DNA of 64,000 bases, from the NCBI GenBank assembly GCA_030123565.1, contig CP126122.1, forward strand, positions 941,001-1,005,000. The letters are read 5' to 3'. The stretch comes from Nitrospira sp. (GTDB lineage Bacteria > Nitrospirota > Nitrospiria > Nitrospirales > Nitrospiraceae). This document shows, one piece after another, positions 34,730 through 43,588 of this stretch. Position numbers and translations under genes: made by a program. The notes under the pieces were generated by a model. It saw only the letters and a program-made list of their open reading frames with translations. It had not been told where the DNA came from and searched no databases. Position 1 is the first letter of the stretch. Each line of letters starts with the position of its first letter.

Positions 34730-35279
34730 GATGACTGGTGAAGAGTTTCGTCGCTGTCGAGAACAATTAGGGCTGACGCAAGAGCAACTTGCCGACTCTC
34801 TTCGTACGACGCGGGTATCGATCGCCCGCTATGAGACCGGCGCGCGGCGCATCAGTGGAGCGGTTCAGGTGGCCATTACTCAACTGGCTCGCAGGACTCA
34901 GATTCCTATGGCGGGGGTGGTGGCAGCCGGTCTGCCGATTGAACCGGTGGCACAGTCGGAATGGGTTGAGGTCCCGCCCAGCATGGTTCGAAGTGGAGAG
35001 ACCTTCGCGCTCCGCGTGAAAGGGGAGTCGATGATCGAGGACGGCATTCTCCCAGGCGACCTTGTCGTGATTCGCAAACAATCGACTGCGCAAAACGGCC
35101 AGACCGTGGTGGCCTTGGTGAACCGGGAAGCGACGATCAAGACCTATTTCAAACGGGCTCGCCACATCGAACTCCATCCAGCCAATGCCGCGATGAAACC
35201 GTTTGTGGTGACACCTGCGGACGAATTGACCATCGAGGGCGTGCTCGTCGGCGTAATTCGTCATTGCAACAACGGCTAA
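34728..35279 (+). CDS. LexA-like self-cleaving repressor (HTH plus S24 peptidase)
   Basis: A 183-residue repressor. Residues 1-60 form an XRE-type helix-turn-helix (LGLTQEQLADSLRTTRVSIARYETGAR). The C-terminal S24 domain has the cleavage site Ala67-Gly68 (VVAAGLP), nucleophile Ser101 (GESMIEDGILPGDLVVI) and base Lys138 (ATIKTYF). The spacings (34 and 37 residues) are close to those of E. coli LexA (35 and 37). RecA-stimulated cleavage is therefore plausible. ATG 34731 is an alternative start. A palindrome covers the start. Two small genes follow and may be co-regulated. Confidence 0.88.
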   Translation: MMTGEEFRRCREQLGLTQEQLADSLRTTRVSIARYETGARRISGAVQVAITQLARRTQIPMAGVVAAGLPIEPVAQSEWVEVPPSMVRSGETFALRVKGESMIEDGILPGDLVVIRKQSTAQNGQTVVALVNREATIKTYFKRARHIELHPANAAMKPFVVTPADELTIEGVLVGVIRHCNNG

Positions 35280-35302
35280 TTCAGGGAGGGAGGGGAAAGG
35301 GG

Positions 35303-35548
35303 ATGATTTCTCAACCACAATCAATGGTCGAACGTGTGGATGAATTGGAACGGATGGTCGTCCGGCTCAATGGAAGGATCGGGGAATTGCAACGCGAACT
35401 CAAACAAACCAAGGGGATGGCGCTCAACGGGTGGCACGGCGGCGCTCGGCTGTGGACTCTATTGGGAGGCATCAAACCGGTCGTCCCCACAGGTCGTCCC
35501 ATTCGTGAGAACAGGAGGATTCAACGCCATGATCTCTGTCTCTTCTGA
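35303..35548 (+). CDS. small coiled-coil protein
   Basis: An 81-residue protein after a strong ribosome site (GGGAGGGAGGGG). Residues 8-31 (MVERVDELERMVVRLNGRIGELQ) form a heptad-patterned helix suited to dimerisation. The C-terminus is basic. It follows the repressor by 23 bases and overlaps the next gene by 20, so the three probably form an operon. Family not recognised. Confidence 0.5.
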   Translation: MISQPQSMVERVDELERMVVRLNGRIGELQRELKQTKGMALNGWHGGARLWTLLGGIKPVVPTGRPIRENRRIQRHDLCLF

Positions 35549-35711
35549 CATCGATGCGGTGACTGCCGGTTGTTGCGCCGATTGCGGTCAGCTTGTCGTG
35601 CGACGAACGCCCTTGTTCAATGAGGAAACCAAGGTAACCCGCGAGGTCTGCATCCGTTGTTTAGTGTTTGCCTACCAACGCAGGCAGTTTGCATCCGGTT
35701 GTTGCGGGTGA
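35529..35711 (+). CDS. small zinc-ribbon-like protein (CxxC/CxxC)
   Basis: A 60-residue protein with CCADCGQLVVRR and CIRCLVF, two Cys pairs 30 residues apart that could bind zinc, and a C-terminal CCG. AGGAGG lies ten bases before ATG 35529. It overlaps the coiled-coil gene. In an operon with a LexA-like repressor a DNA- or RNA-binding role is possible, but this is inference. Confidence 0.5.
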   Translation: MISVSSDIDAVTAGCCADCGQLVVRRTPLFNEETKVTREVCIRCLVFAYQRRQFASGCCG

Positions 35712-35775
35712 GGGCGGGTAGGTTTTGGAGGACGGCTCAGATTGTGAGGAACCTGTTGATCCCTTCAGGCTCCAC

Positions 35776-36267
35776 ATGGAGTGTAAACTTGCTGTGAAAC
35801 CCATCTGCCGATACGTTACTTTTTTTATGGTAACAGTCGGTTCAGGGAGCGCCCTTGCGTCGGAAACTCCATTGACCCAGTCGGGCCAGCAAGACACGTT
35901 CGATCAACGGGATGTCCGGGTGTTCAAGGCAGCGGCTTGCACAAAAGACCACAGGCCTGTCGAAGCGCTGTACTACATCGCGGCCAGCCGGTCCGATATG
36001 GCCACGGGAAAGGCGTCTCCATCATCACAGCTGATGAAAGAGGAGGTTGATAGCAACTGGAGGCAAATCGCCTCCCGGTTGACCAGGGATCAAGTGATGG
36101 AGGAACGCTACGCCGATACCTATCATTCTCTCCTGAGCGAAATGATTCCTCGTTTGCAGGAAGCGGTTGAGGAGAAAAGCGGTGTATCCATCTCTGTCTT
36201 TGAAGTCAACAGCAGGCCTATGGACCAGACAGTGGACAAGGAGATTCCCGTCTGCGGTCGGGAGTAA
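35776..36267 (+). CDS. exported protein of unknown function
   Basis: A 163-residue protein. The signal peptide (ICRYVTFFMVTVGSGSALA) ends near residue 28. The mature part is helical and acidic (SSQLMKEEVDSNWRQIASRL, MIPRLQEAVEEK) with a Cys near each end (AACTKD, VCGRE) that might pair. I start it at 35776 to place the signal at the N-terminus. I do not recognise the family. Confidence 0.6.
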   Translation: MECKLAVKPICRYVTFFMVTVGSGSALASETPLTQSGQQDTFDQRDVRVFKAAACTKDHRPVEALYYIAASRSDMATGKASPSSQLMKEEVDSNWRQIASRLTRDQVMEERYADTYHSLLSEMIPRLQEAVEEKSGVSISVFEVNSRPMDQTVDKEIPVCGRE

Positions 36268-36374
36268 ATGCCCTTTCACTCGTTCCAAATTGAGGGCCGG
36301 TCAAACCGCTGTCGTGTGTATTGAACTCGGGGGAAGAAGCATAACGAATGTGCGAAGCGGGACGATGATTTATG

Positions 36375-36450
36375 TGGTGGCGGTGACCCGGATCGAACGG
36401 GTGACCCGCGGCTTATGAGTCCGCTGCTCTGCCAACTGAGCTACACCGCC
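36375..36450 (-). tRNA. tRNA with anticodon CAT (elongator Met likely)
   Basis: A complete 76-base cloverleaf on the minus strand: acceptor GGCGGTG/CACCGCC, D-arm GCTC/GAGC, anticodon loop CTCATAA, T-arm ACCCG/CGGGT with loop TTCGATC, and an encoded CCA end. The last anticodon-stem pair (31-39) is an A.G mismatch. The first acceptor pair is G-C, so it is not an initiator; elongator Met fits best, but an Ile tRNA needing lysidine cannot be excluded. Confidence 0.92.
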
Positions 36451-36952
36451 ACGGTACCGGTGGGTCTACTGAAACGAGCGGGAATAATAGCCGAAATGGA
36501 GTCGAAGTGTCCACCGATCGCCCACCGAAAACTTGCCCATCCAAGCGGAGGGTTTCCCGCACGGAACGCAGCAGTTACTCCTACCTCGTTTCCGATTTCA
36601 CCACTGGCCGTTCCTTCCTTCCGGAACTGCTGAGGCACATTCTCGATATCTGAATTTTCTACGGCTGCGAGCCTATCCAGTATTTGTCAGGGACCAGCGC
36701 GAGTGGCCGACTGTATGACCCGACATGTTTCGGTGATGATGACACACCTGCCGGTTCGGGTGGAACAAGAGGTCGAGACTCGATAGACTGGCAACAGACA
36801 ACGGTCGAACCGCAGCAGGTGAAAGCCGATATGTGGTTCTGAGCCCAGTTGAAAACCCGGCATGTGCAGAGGATCGTTGAAGGCGGCAGGTTCCGCCGAT
36901 GAGAAATCGGAACTTGTCGTACAGAGCGACGTTTTCATAAAGGGAGGCCTGC
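36451..36952. other. intergenic stretch, nothing recognised
   Basis: About 500 bases between the tRNA and the MscS gene. Several short frames exist on both strands, but none has a ribosome site together with a plausible protein. The last 15 bases hold the ribosome site (GGGAGG) of the next gene. No clear repeat or hairpin was seen. Confidence 0.5.
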
Positions 36953-37879
36953 ATGATGACCCTATCCGTTGAGAGTATCGTCTCCTGGCTCCTCACCATG
37001 TCCGCAACGGTGGGGATGGTCGGCGTGCGCGTCGGGCTGGTGTTGCTGATCGGGTATGTCGCGATCCGGTTTGCCAGACTCGGGCTGCAGCAGTTGGAGC
37101 GAGTGATGGTTCTGGCGAGTGATGGTGCGGATCAACAATCCGGGACGGCGCAAAAACGGGCCGCGACGTTGATCGGAATCCTCAGGACCATCGCGATGGC
37201 TGCGATCTGGGCGATCGTCATCATCGAGTCGTTGCAGCTGGTTGGTTTGGACATCGCACCGATTTTAGCTGGCGCCGGCATCCTCGGTCTGGCCGTGGGT
37301 TTCGGCGCGCAGAATCTGGTGCGGGACCTCATCAGCGGCTTCTTCATCATCCTCGAAGATCACATCCGGTTGGGGGATGTCGCTGTGATCAACGGGACCG
37401 GTGGACTCGTGGAGACCATCACGTTCAGGACCATCTCATTGCGCGATTTCTCCGGCGTGGTCCATATCTTTCCCAACGGCGCGATCAATACCCTCTCCAA
37501 CATGTCGAAAGACTGGTCGGCCTTTGTCCTGGACATAGGCGTCGCGTACAAAGAAGATACCGATCGCGTCGTCCAGGTCATGCAGGCAGTCGGTGAGGAA
37601 TTGCGCCTCGACCAGGACTTCGCTCCGCTGATGATCGAGCCGATCGAGGTGGTGGGGGTGGAGAACTTTGTCGATTCGGCCGTGACGCTTCGCGCACGCA
37701 TCAAAACCAAACCGCTCGAGCAGTGGAAAGTCGGACGCGAATACCGGCGCCGTCTCAAGAAGGCCTTCGATGCGCAAGGCATCGAGATGCCCTTCCCGCA
37801 CCGCACCCTCTACATGGGTGAAGCCGGTCATCCGTTCAAAGTCGAGGTTGTGGAAGGATCGCGCCTGGCAAGGGCCTAG
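36953..37879 (+). CDS. MscS-family mechanosensitive channel
   Basis: A 308-residue small-conductance channel of the MscS family, which opens on membrane tension to release solutes. Three membrane helices are visible. The last is the pore helix (IAPILAGAGILGLAVGFGAQNLVRDLISGFFII), with the Gly/Ala packing typical of TM3. The beta domain (LGDVAVINGTGGLVETITFRTISLRDFSGVVHIFPNG) and the C-terminal alpha/beta part follow. AAAGGGAGG precedes the start. It is convergent with the acyl-CoA dehydrogenase (15-base gap). Confidence 0.92.
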   Translation: MMTLSVESIVSWLLTMSATVGMVGVRVGLVLLIGYVAIRFARLGLQQLERVMVLASDGADQQSGTAQKRAATLIGILRTIAMAAIWAIVIIESLQLVGLDIAPILAGAGILGLAVGFGAQNLVRDLISGFFIILEDHIRLGDVAVINGTGGLVETITFRTISLRDFSGVVHIFPNGAINTLSNMSKDWSAFVLDIGVAYKEDTDRVVQVMQAVGEELRLDQDFAPLMIEPIEVVGVENFVDSAVTLRARIKTKPLEQWKVGREYRRRLKKAFDAQGIEMPFPHRTLYMGEAGHPFKVEVVEGSRLARA

Positions 37880-37894
37880 GCCGCCGGGACGTCG

Positions 37895-39805
37895 TCAGGC
37901 CGAGCGGTGCTTGTCTACGTAATCGTCTAGATGGCGGTGAATGATTCCTTCCGACAGGGTGGGATAGTAGCCTTTGAGGGCCTGCGTCCCGGTGGCAGCC
38001 GTAAGGTGGTCCTGGTGATGCCGGAACTCTGTGAGCCGTTGCTCGATTCGTTGTTTCGCGCAGGTACAGAACGCATCGGCCAATTCCCATACCGTCGTCC
38101 GGCCCTCGATTCTGGTTTGCAACTCGGCGTAGAGCACGGTGGCCAGCATGGCGAGCAGGTCTTCGCCGACTGCTTCGATCCTGTTCTGCAGGCGCTGCTC
38201 GTCTTGAAATGAAGCCTGAAACCGCATCATGGCGTACCACGTTTCTCGCGCCAGGCGCCGGCTGGTTCGTTCGACATACCCCGTCAGCGGTCCGACTTGG
38301 AGATGGGCAAATTCAGGACGGTTCGGCAGGGGCCGTTTCCGCCATTGCCGCAGGTACCAGGGCAGGTAGAAGCGTACCAATTTCAACGCCTGTCCGATCC
38401 GGTCGAGGATCGAGAGGCCGTCAGCATAGAACCCTTTGGCCAGCTCCAGGTGGTGGTTCAGCCCTTCACGGACGACGAAGGGCCGCAAGATATCGGTGGC
38501 CCCTTCTCCGATCCGATACATCTCCGCATCCCGAACGAGCTGCTCGATACCGAACGCCGCCTCGCCCCGCGCCTTCTTGGAATCGGCGGTTTCGTACCCC
38601 ATGCCTCCGAAGATGATCTGGGCGTCGCGGAGGAACCGGATCGTATGTTCGGAGCAGAATATTTTAGCCATGGCGGCCTCGATGCGGATGTCGTAGCGAT
38701 GTTGATCGGCCAACCGCCAGACCAGCATGGACAACGCCTCCATCGCGTACAGGTGGCCCGCCATGTCCCCGATCCGGATCTGTTGCGTCTGCCGCTCCGC
38801 CAAGGGTTTCTGAAACGTGAGCCTCGTATTCGCCCGGTCCAGCGTCGGTTGCCAGGCCTGTTTCGCCATGCCCAGGCAAATGGCCGGGATGCTGATGCCG
38901 CGACCTACGTTCAGGATCGTCAACGCATACTTCAGTCCCTTTCCGATGTCCCCGATCACATGCTCGGCTGGAATCCGCACATTCTTCAGGGTCAGGTGGG
39001 CGTTCTCGATCCCGCGACAGCCTTCGAACCGGCAACGGTGGCGAACGAGCGCACCCGGTGCGGACATGTCCAGGATGAAGGCCGTGTGGACGCGGTCATC
39101 CGCCCCTTGTCCGTTCGGAACAGGAACCCATGTGATCTTGCCGTCGCGCTCCACCTTCTTTGCCGGGACGCGGGCGATGAGCGTGGCATAGCGGGCGATC
39201 GGCCCATTCGTGCACCAGAGTTTTTCGCCGTTCACGAGGAAATGGCTGCCTGTGGCATCCAGCACTGCCTCGGTCCGCACGTTGGCCGCGTCAGAGCCCG
39301 TCATCGGTTCCGTGAGTGCGAAGGCGGACAAGGCCTCCTTGGCGACCAGGGGGAGATACTTTTTTTTCTGATCTTCGCTGCCGAAGAGAAGGATCGGCAT
39401 GGCGATGCCGATGGACTGCGGCACCGCCACCGTCAGCGCGAGGATGTTGCTCCAGCCCGCAATCAAGGTGAGGACACGACCATAGTTCGTATAGGAGAAG
39501 CCGAGGCCGCCGTAGGCTTTCGGAATCTTCATGCCGAAGGCCCCGAGTTTGAAGAGTCCCTGAATGACGGACTCGGGAATCTTCGCTTGGCGTTCGATTT
39601 CCTCTGGGTCCACCTGGTGGCGCAAAAAGATTTCCACCTGTTTGCAGAAGGCCTCGCCGGCGGCCTTCTCGTCCGGCGGCTCGGAAGGCGTCAGCAGGAG
39701 GTCGAAGTCCGGGCGGCCGTCGTAGAGCCCCGTCATGAAACTCACGCCGGTGAATCGCTCGCGGGCTTCCTCGATCCGTTCGAATCCCTTGAAGAGGGTG
39801 CTCAT
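37895..39805 (-). CDS. acyl-CoA dehydrogenase (long VLCAD/ACAD9-like form)
   Basis: A 636-residue flavoenzyme that introduces the alpha,beta double bond into an acyl-CoA. The FAD region is FALTEPMTGSDAANVRTEA (162-180) and the catalytic base is Glu434 (RIGEGATDILRPF). About 180 residues beyond the core give the longer VLCAD/ACAD9 form. It is the last gene of the amino-acid cluster and the only acyl-CoA dehydrogenase in it, so it may have to serve isovaleryl-, butyryl- or 2-methylbutyryl-CoA. The exact substrate is not clear. Confidence 0.88.
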   Translation of the reverse strand: MSTLFKGFERIEEARERFTGVSFMTGLYDGRPDFDLLLTPSEPPDEKAAGEAFCKQVEIFLRHQVDPEEIERQAKIPESVIQGLFKLGAFGMKIPKAYGGLGFSYTNYGRVLTLIAGWSNILALTVAVPQSIGIAMPILLFGSEDQKKKYLPLVAKEALSAFALTEPMTGSDAANVRTEAVLDATGSHFLVNGEKLWCTNGPIARYATLIARVPAKKVERDGKITWVPVPNGQGADDRVHTAFILDMSAPGALVRHRCRFEGCRGIENAHLTLKNVRIPAEHVIGDIGKGLKYALTILNVGRGISIPAICLGMAKQAWQPTLDRANTRLTFQKPLAERQTQQIRIGDMAGHLYAMEALSMLVWRLADQHRYDIRIEAAMAKIFCSEHTIRFLRDAQIIFGGMGYETADSKKARGEAAFGIEQLVRDAEMYRIGEGATDILRPFVVREGLNHHLELAKGFYADGLSILDRIGQALKLVRFYLPWYLRQWRKRPLPNRPEFAHLQVGPLTGYVERTSRRLARETWYAMMRFQASFQDEQRLQNRIEAVGEDLLAMLATVLYAELQTRIEGRTTVWELADAFCTCAKQRIEQRLTEFRHHQDHLTAATGTQALKGYYPTLSEGIIHRHLDDYVDKHRSA

Positions 39806-39824
39806 GTGTCGCCTCTCGAATGCA

Positions 39825-41552
39825 TCAATGTTGTTCTCTGAACTGTCGATCCCGATAGGCAGCGAGGGTCGTCGCGAGACGGACCTTCAGTTCCAGCCTC
39901 TTGGGTTTGCCGGTGGAGGTGTAGGGCACTTCTTCGCCCATGAGCACGACCTTGGGTTGCTTGGAAAACGGCAAGCGGCCACGGCAATAGGCCAGGAGAT
40001 CCGTTTCCGTCGGGGGCGACGCAAGATCGTTCGGCACGACATAGGCGGCGATCTCCTCACCATAATAGCGATTCTCGAAGGGCAGGGCCATGGCGAACTT
40101 CACGGCCGGATGCCCTTTCAGCACGTTGTCGATCTCCAGCGGCGAAATATTCAGACCGCCGCGAATGATGAGTTCCTTGAGGCGGCCAGAAATGAAAAAG
40201 AACGGGCGCCCCCGTTCGTCGGCGACATAAAAGCCTTCGTCTCCCGACCGGAACCATCCCCATTGAAACGCTTCCTCATTGGCATCGTCCCGTTTGAAAT
40301 AACCGGCACAGACCGTGCGGCCGCGGATACAGATTTCCCCACGAACCCCTTCCGGGACCGACTTCCCGCACTCGTCCAGAATCGCCATCATATTGTGCCG
40401 TATCGCGGGACCGATCGACGGAAACTCATGGCCGGTCAGCCAGCGGCGATGTTGCTCCTGCGTCAGATCGTTCGGCAGGAAGGACGAATAACAGGTCGTT
40501 TCCGACAGCCCGTATCCATGGCGGATCTGGAAGCCGAACCGATCCTCGAAGCGCGTCGCCGTGTCCTTCAACAGCGGCCCGGCCCCGCAGATTACGCCGC
40601 CGAAGCGGTCCAGGCGATAGGCGGCGATGTCTTCATCGGCATCGAGGAGAAATTCAAGCAACGTCGGGACTACGCTGACGCACGTGACCTCTTCGTCATG
40701 GATTCGCCGCCAGAAGCTTGCACTCTTGAACCTCCGGTTCAGCACGAGGCTTCCCTTGCAGTAGAACGGGGTCACCAGCGTGACGACGATGCCGTTCACA
40801 TGGTGGATGGGCAGGACGCACATCAACCGGTCGTGGGTGCCGAACCCGTGCCAGTCCGCGATGGCGTCCGCATCGATCAGGAGATTGGCCATCGTCAAGA
40901 TCACGCCTTTCGGCGGGCCGGTGGTGCCGGACGTATAGATGATCAACGCAGGGTCGTCGAGCCGCGAGGTCGAGGGCGTGGGGTGCGCAGGGACGGGGCT
41001 GCCGTTTTTGCGGCCCTTCCCGGTCGGCTTCCTGCCTCTGCTCTCGAGGATTCCGCCGTCTCCGATCGCGACGACCTCGCGCAATGAAGGCAGGTTTCGT
41101 TGGAGGCCTTTGATTTCCTCGTAGGCATCCTCCCAGCATAGGGCGGCCGACACTTCCGAATGTTCCAGGATGTAGCGTTTCCTGTCGGCCGTTTCCTCGA
41201 TGTTGATCGGCACGACCGTGATCCCCAACGTCCAGGCGGCGAAGTAGGTCAGCAGCGTCAGATCATGGTTGAAGAGGATCGTCGCGATCCGGTCGCCGCG
41301 GCCCAGACCGAGGTTGGTATGGAGTCCATCGGCCATCCGTTCGACCACGGTGCCGAATTCCGCATAGGTATAGGTCCGGCGCAGGCGGCGCTCGTCGTCG
41401 CAGTAGGTCAGGAAATTTCTGGTGACGAGGCGCGGGTCGTATGCCCGCGAGCGAAAAAATTCTTCGAACGAAGTCCAGGGGAGCTGTGCCGGCCGCCCGG
41501 ATGCGTCCCTGGCCTGCTCGATTCTGTCATGCACGCCGGTCAAGAGGTTCAT
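39825..41552 (-). CDS. AMP-forming acyl-CoA ligase
   Basis: A 575-residue ANL-family enzyme that activates a carboxylic acid to its CoA thioester with ATP. The phosphate loop is YTSGTTGPPKGVIL, the GYGLSETT motif and the hinge DEGFYVADERGRPFFFISGRLKELI follow, and the catalytic lysine lies in STGKPKR near the end. A charged insert (residues about 171-195, SRGRKPTGKGRKNG) is unusual. It overlaps the citrate synthase gene by 26 bases. The substrate may be a short or branched acid such as propionate, isobutyrate or acetoacetate. Confidence 0.85.
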   Translation of the reverse strand: MNLLTGVHDRIEQARDASGRPAQLPWTSFEEFFRSRAYDPRLVTRNFLTYCDDERRLRRTYTYAEFGTVVERMADGLHTNLGLGRGDRIATILFNHDLTLLTYFAAWTLGITVVPINIEETADRKRYILEHSEVSAALCWEDAYEEIKGLQRNLPSLREVVAIGDGGILESRGRKPTGKGRKNGSPVPAHPTPSTSRLDDPALIIYTSGTTGPPKGVILTMANLLIDADAIADWHGFGTHDRLMCVLPIHHVNGIVVTLVTPFYCKGSLVLNRRFKSASFWRRIHDEEVTCVSVVPTLLEFLLDADEDIAAYRLDRFGGVICGAGPLLKDTATRFEDRFGFQIRHGYGLSETTCYSSFLPNDLTQEQHRRWLTGHEFPSIGPAIRHNMMAILDECGKSVPEGVRGEICIRGRTVCAGYFKRDDANEEAFQWGWFRSGDEGFYVADERGRPFFFISGRLKELIIRGGLNISPLEIDNVLKGHPAVKFAMALPFENRYYGEEIAAYVVPNDLASPPTETDLLAYCRGRLPFSKQPKVVLMGEEVPYTSTGKPKRLELKVRLATTLAAYRDRQFREQH

Positions 41553-42702
41553 AGGTCCTCGGCGCCGGCCCCGTGTACAGGGCGCGCGGTCTGATCAGCC
41601 GGTTGTGCTCCTGCTGTTCGATGACATGCGCGCACCAGCCGGTGATGCGCGAACAGACGAACAGGGGCGTGGACAGTTCACGCGGGATACCCATCAGCAG
41701 ATATGCCACCGCCGTATAGAAATCGAGATTGGGGTGGAGGCCCTTTTCCTCCCGCATGATACGCTCGATGGTGGAGGCCATCGCATACCAGCGGCGGTCG
41801 CCGCAGAGGTTGCTGAGTCGTTCGGCATGGCGCTGAATGATCGTCGATCGCGCGTCGCCTTGCCGGAGCACGCGATGTCCGAATCCCATCACCCGTCGTT
41901 TTTGGGCGAGCGCCTCGCGCAACCAGGGCTCCGCACGATCCGGGCTGCCGATGTCGAGCAGCATCGTCGCCACCGCTTCGTTGGCGCCGCCGTGGAGCGG
42001 TCCCTTCAACGTCGCGACGGCCGCCGTGATGGCGCCATGAAGATCGGTCATGGTGGAGGCCGTGACCCGGGCGGAAAACGTGGAGGCATTGAATTCATGT
42101 TCCGCATACAGAATCAGCGACACATTCAGCGCCTGCGCCATCGCAACGCCAGCTTCACCGGCTTTTCGCCCTGCCGTGAGGCACAGGAGGTCTTGCGCGA
42201 AGCTTTCGTCCCGGTCCGGCCTCGTCGGCTTCCCTCCCGCCATCACACGATGGCTGTCGGCCACCAGCAGGGGGATCTGACCGAACAGCCGCACGGATTT
42301 TCTGAGGTTCGCTTCGCGCGATCCATCCTGCGCGTCAGGATCGCTCAGCCCCAGCAACGAAATCCCGCTCCGCAAGACGTCCATGGGATGCATGCCCGGC
42401 CGCACCTGTTCCACGAAACGTTGAACCGGATCCGGCAGGGAGCGATTGCGCGCCAGCTGTTCGGAGAATTCTTTCAACTCCGTCCGTGTCGGGAGCCGGC
42501 CGAAGAGCAGCAGATAGGCGACCTCCTCGAAGCTGCTCCATTCCGCCAAATCACCGATCGCATAGCCTCGATAGCGGAGTCCTGCTTCCCCTTCATCCAC
42601 TTGACAGAGGGCCGATTCTCCGGCGATCACCCCTTCCAGTCCGGGGCTGTAAGAAGAATGATCCGTCTTAGTCGCGGGCTGTTCCCGCAGCGCCTGGTTC
42701 AT
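41527..42702 (-). CDS. prpC: citrate synthase family, probably 2-methylcitrate synthase
   Basis: A 391-residue synthase that condenses an acyl-CoA with oxaloacetate. Active-site residues are in place: His237 (GPLHGGANE), His276 (GFGHRV) and Asp327 (GLHPNLDFYT), with His202 in AEHEFNASTF. The start is ATG 42702 after GCGGAGG. Company with prpB and prpD makes 2-methylcitrate synthase, using propionyl-CoA, the likely role; the sequence alone does not exclude ordinary citrate synthase. It overlaps prpB by 35 bases. Confidence 0.85.
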   Translation of the reverse strand: MNQALREQPATKTDHSSYSPGLEGVIAGESALCQVDEGEAGLRYRGYAIGDLAEWSSFEEVAYLLLFGRLPTRTELKEFSEQLARNRSLPDPVQRFVEQVRPGMHPMDVLRSGISLLGLSDPDAQDGSREANLRKSVRLFGQIPLLVADSHRVMAGGKPTRPDRDESFAQDLLCLTAGRKAGEAGVAMAQALNVSLILYAEHEFNASTFSARVTASTMTDLHGAITAAVATLKGPLHGGANEAVATMLLDIGSPDRAEPWLREALAQKRRVMGFGHRVLRQGDARSTIIQRHAERLSNLCGDRRWYAMASTIERIMREEKGLHPNLDFYTAVAYLLMGIPRELSTPLFVCSRITGWCAHVIEQQEHNRLIRPRALYTGPAPRTYEPLDRRA

Positions 42703-43588
42703 AGGGCCTCCGCAGCCGGTCTTCATCCGGTTCATATCGAAGCAGTGCGTAGAGTTCATGCCTTGTCATCATGTGGTCGAGCCAATCCCGTTGAGAACCA
42801 CCCTTTTTCAGTTCCGCCAACAGGGTTTCGACGGCCCGCGCTGCAACCCGCAACGTACTGACGGGAAACAGCACGCCGCGGTAACCAAGCGATTCAAACT
42901 CACCGATGCTCAGGTAGGGTGTCTTGCCGAATTCCGTCATGTTGGCGATCAACGGCACCTGGACACCGGCCATTTTCATCCGGCGTGCAAAGGTGCCGAA
43001 CTCTTCGGCGGACAGCAAGGCTTCGGGAAACAGGGCGTCCGCCCCTGCTTCGACATAGGCCAGGGCTCGCTGGATTGCCGCTTCCAGCCCTTCCACGCCC
43101 CTGGCATCCGTGCGGGCCACGAGCACGAAATCCCGATCGCGTTTTGCCCGGACTGCGGCCCTGACCTTGGCGACCATTTCAGTAACAGGGACGAGCCGTT
43201 TCCCCGACAGATGCCCGCATTTCTTCTCCATCTCCTGGTCTTCGATCTGCATGCCTGCCAGCCCGGCCCGCTCGAATTCCCGGACCGCATCCCCCACCAC
43301 CGAAGGGGGACCATAACCGGTGTCGGCATCGACGATGGTCGGAATGGCGACCGCCTTGGCGATGGTCGCCGCTTCCCTCGCCATCTCCGTCAGCGAGATC
43401 AACCCGATGTCCGGCAGGCCGCGGGCTGCCGAGACAGCCGCTCCAGACAGGTACAGTGCCTCATAGCCGGCCCGTTCGATTTGGAGCGCCGTCAGCGCGT
43501 TGAACGCCCCTGGGATGGCCACCGTGCGCGTAGCCAGCAGTTCACGAAGGCCTTGCGCGGTGGAGCGAGTGGAGTGCTCAGCTGTCAC
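42668..43588 (-). CDS. prpB: 2-methylisocitrate lyase
   Basis: A 306-residue lyase of the isocitrate lyase/PEP mutase superfamily that splits 2-methylisocitrate to pyruvate and succinate. The signature KKCGH (122-126, catalytic Cys124) and the metal site DADTGYG (Asp87, Asp89) are intact. PGAFNALTALQIERAGYEALYLSG is typical of PrpB. It overlaps prpD by 11 bases. Together with prpC and prpD it completes the methylcitrate cycle, given a standard aconitase. Confidence 0.92.
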   Translation of the reverse strand: MTAEHSTRSTAQGLRELLATRTVAIPGAFNALTALQIERAGYEALYLSGAAVSAARGLPDIGLISLTEMAREAATIAKAVAIPTIVDADTGYGPPSVVGDAVREFERAGLAGMQIEDQEMEKKCGHLSGKRLVPVTEMVAKVRAAVRAKRDRDFVLVARTDARGVEGLEAAIQRALAYVEAGADALFPEALLSAEEFGTFARRMKMAGVQVPLIANMTEFGKTPYLSIGEFESLGYRGVLFPVSTLRVAARAVETLLAELKKGGSQRDWLDHMMTRHELYALLRYEPDEDRLRRPYEPGAAGTARD

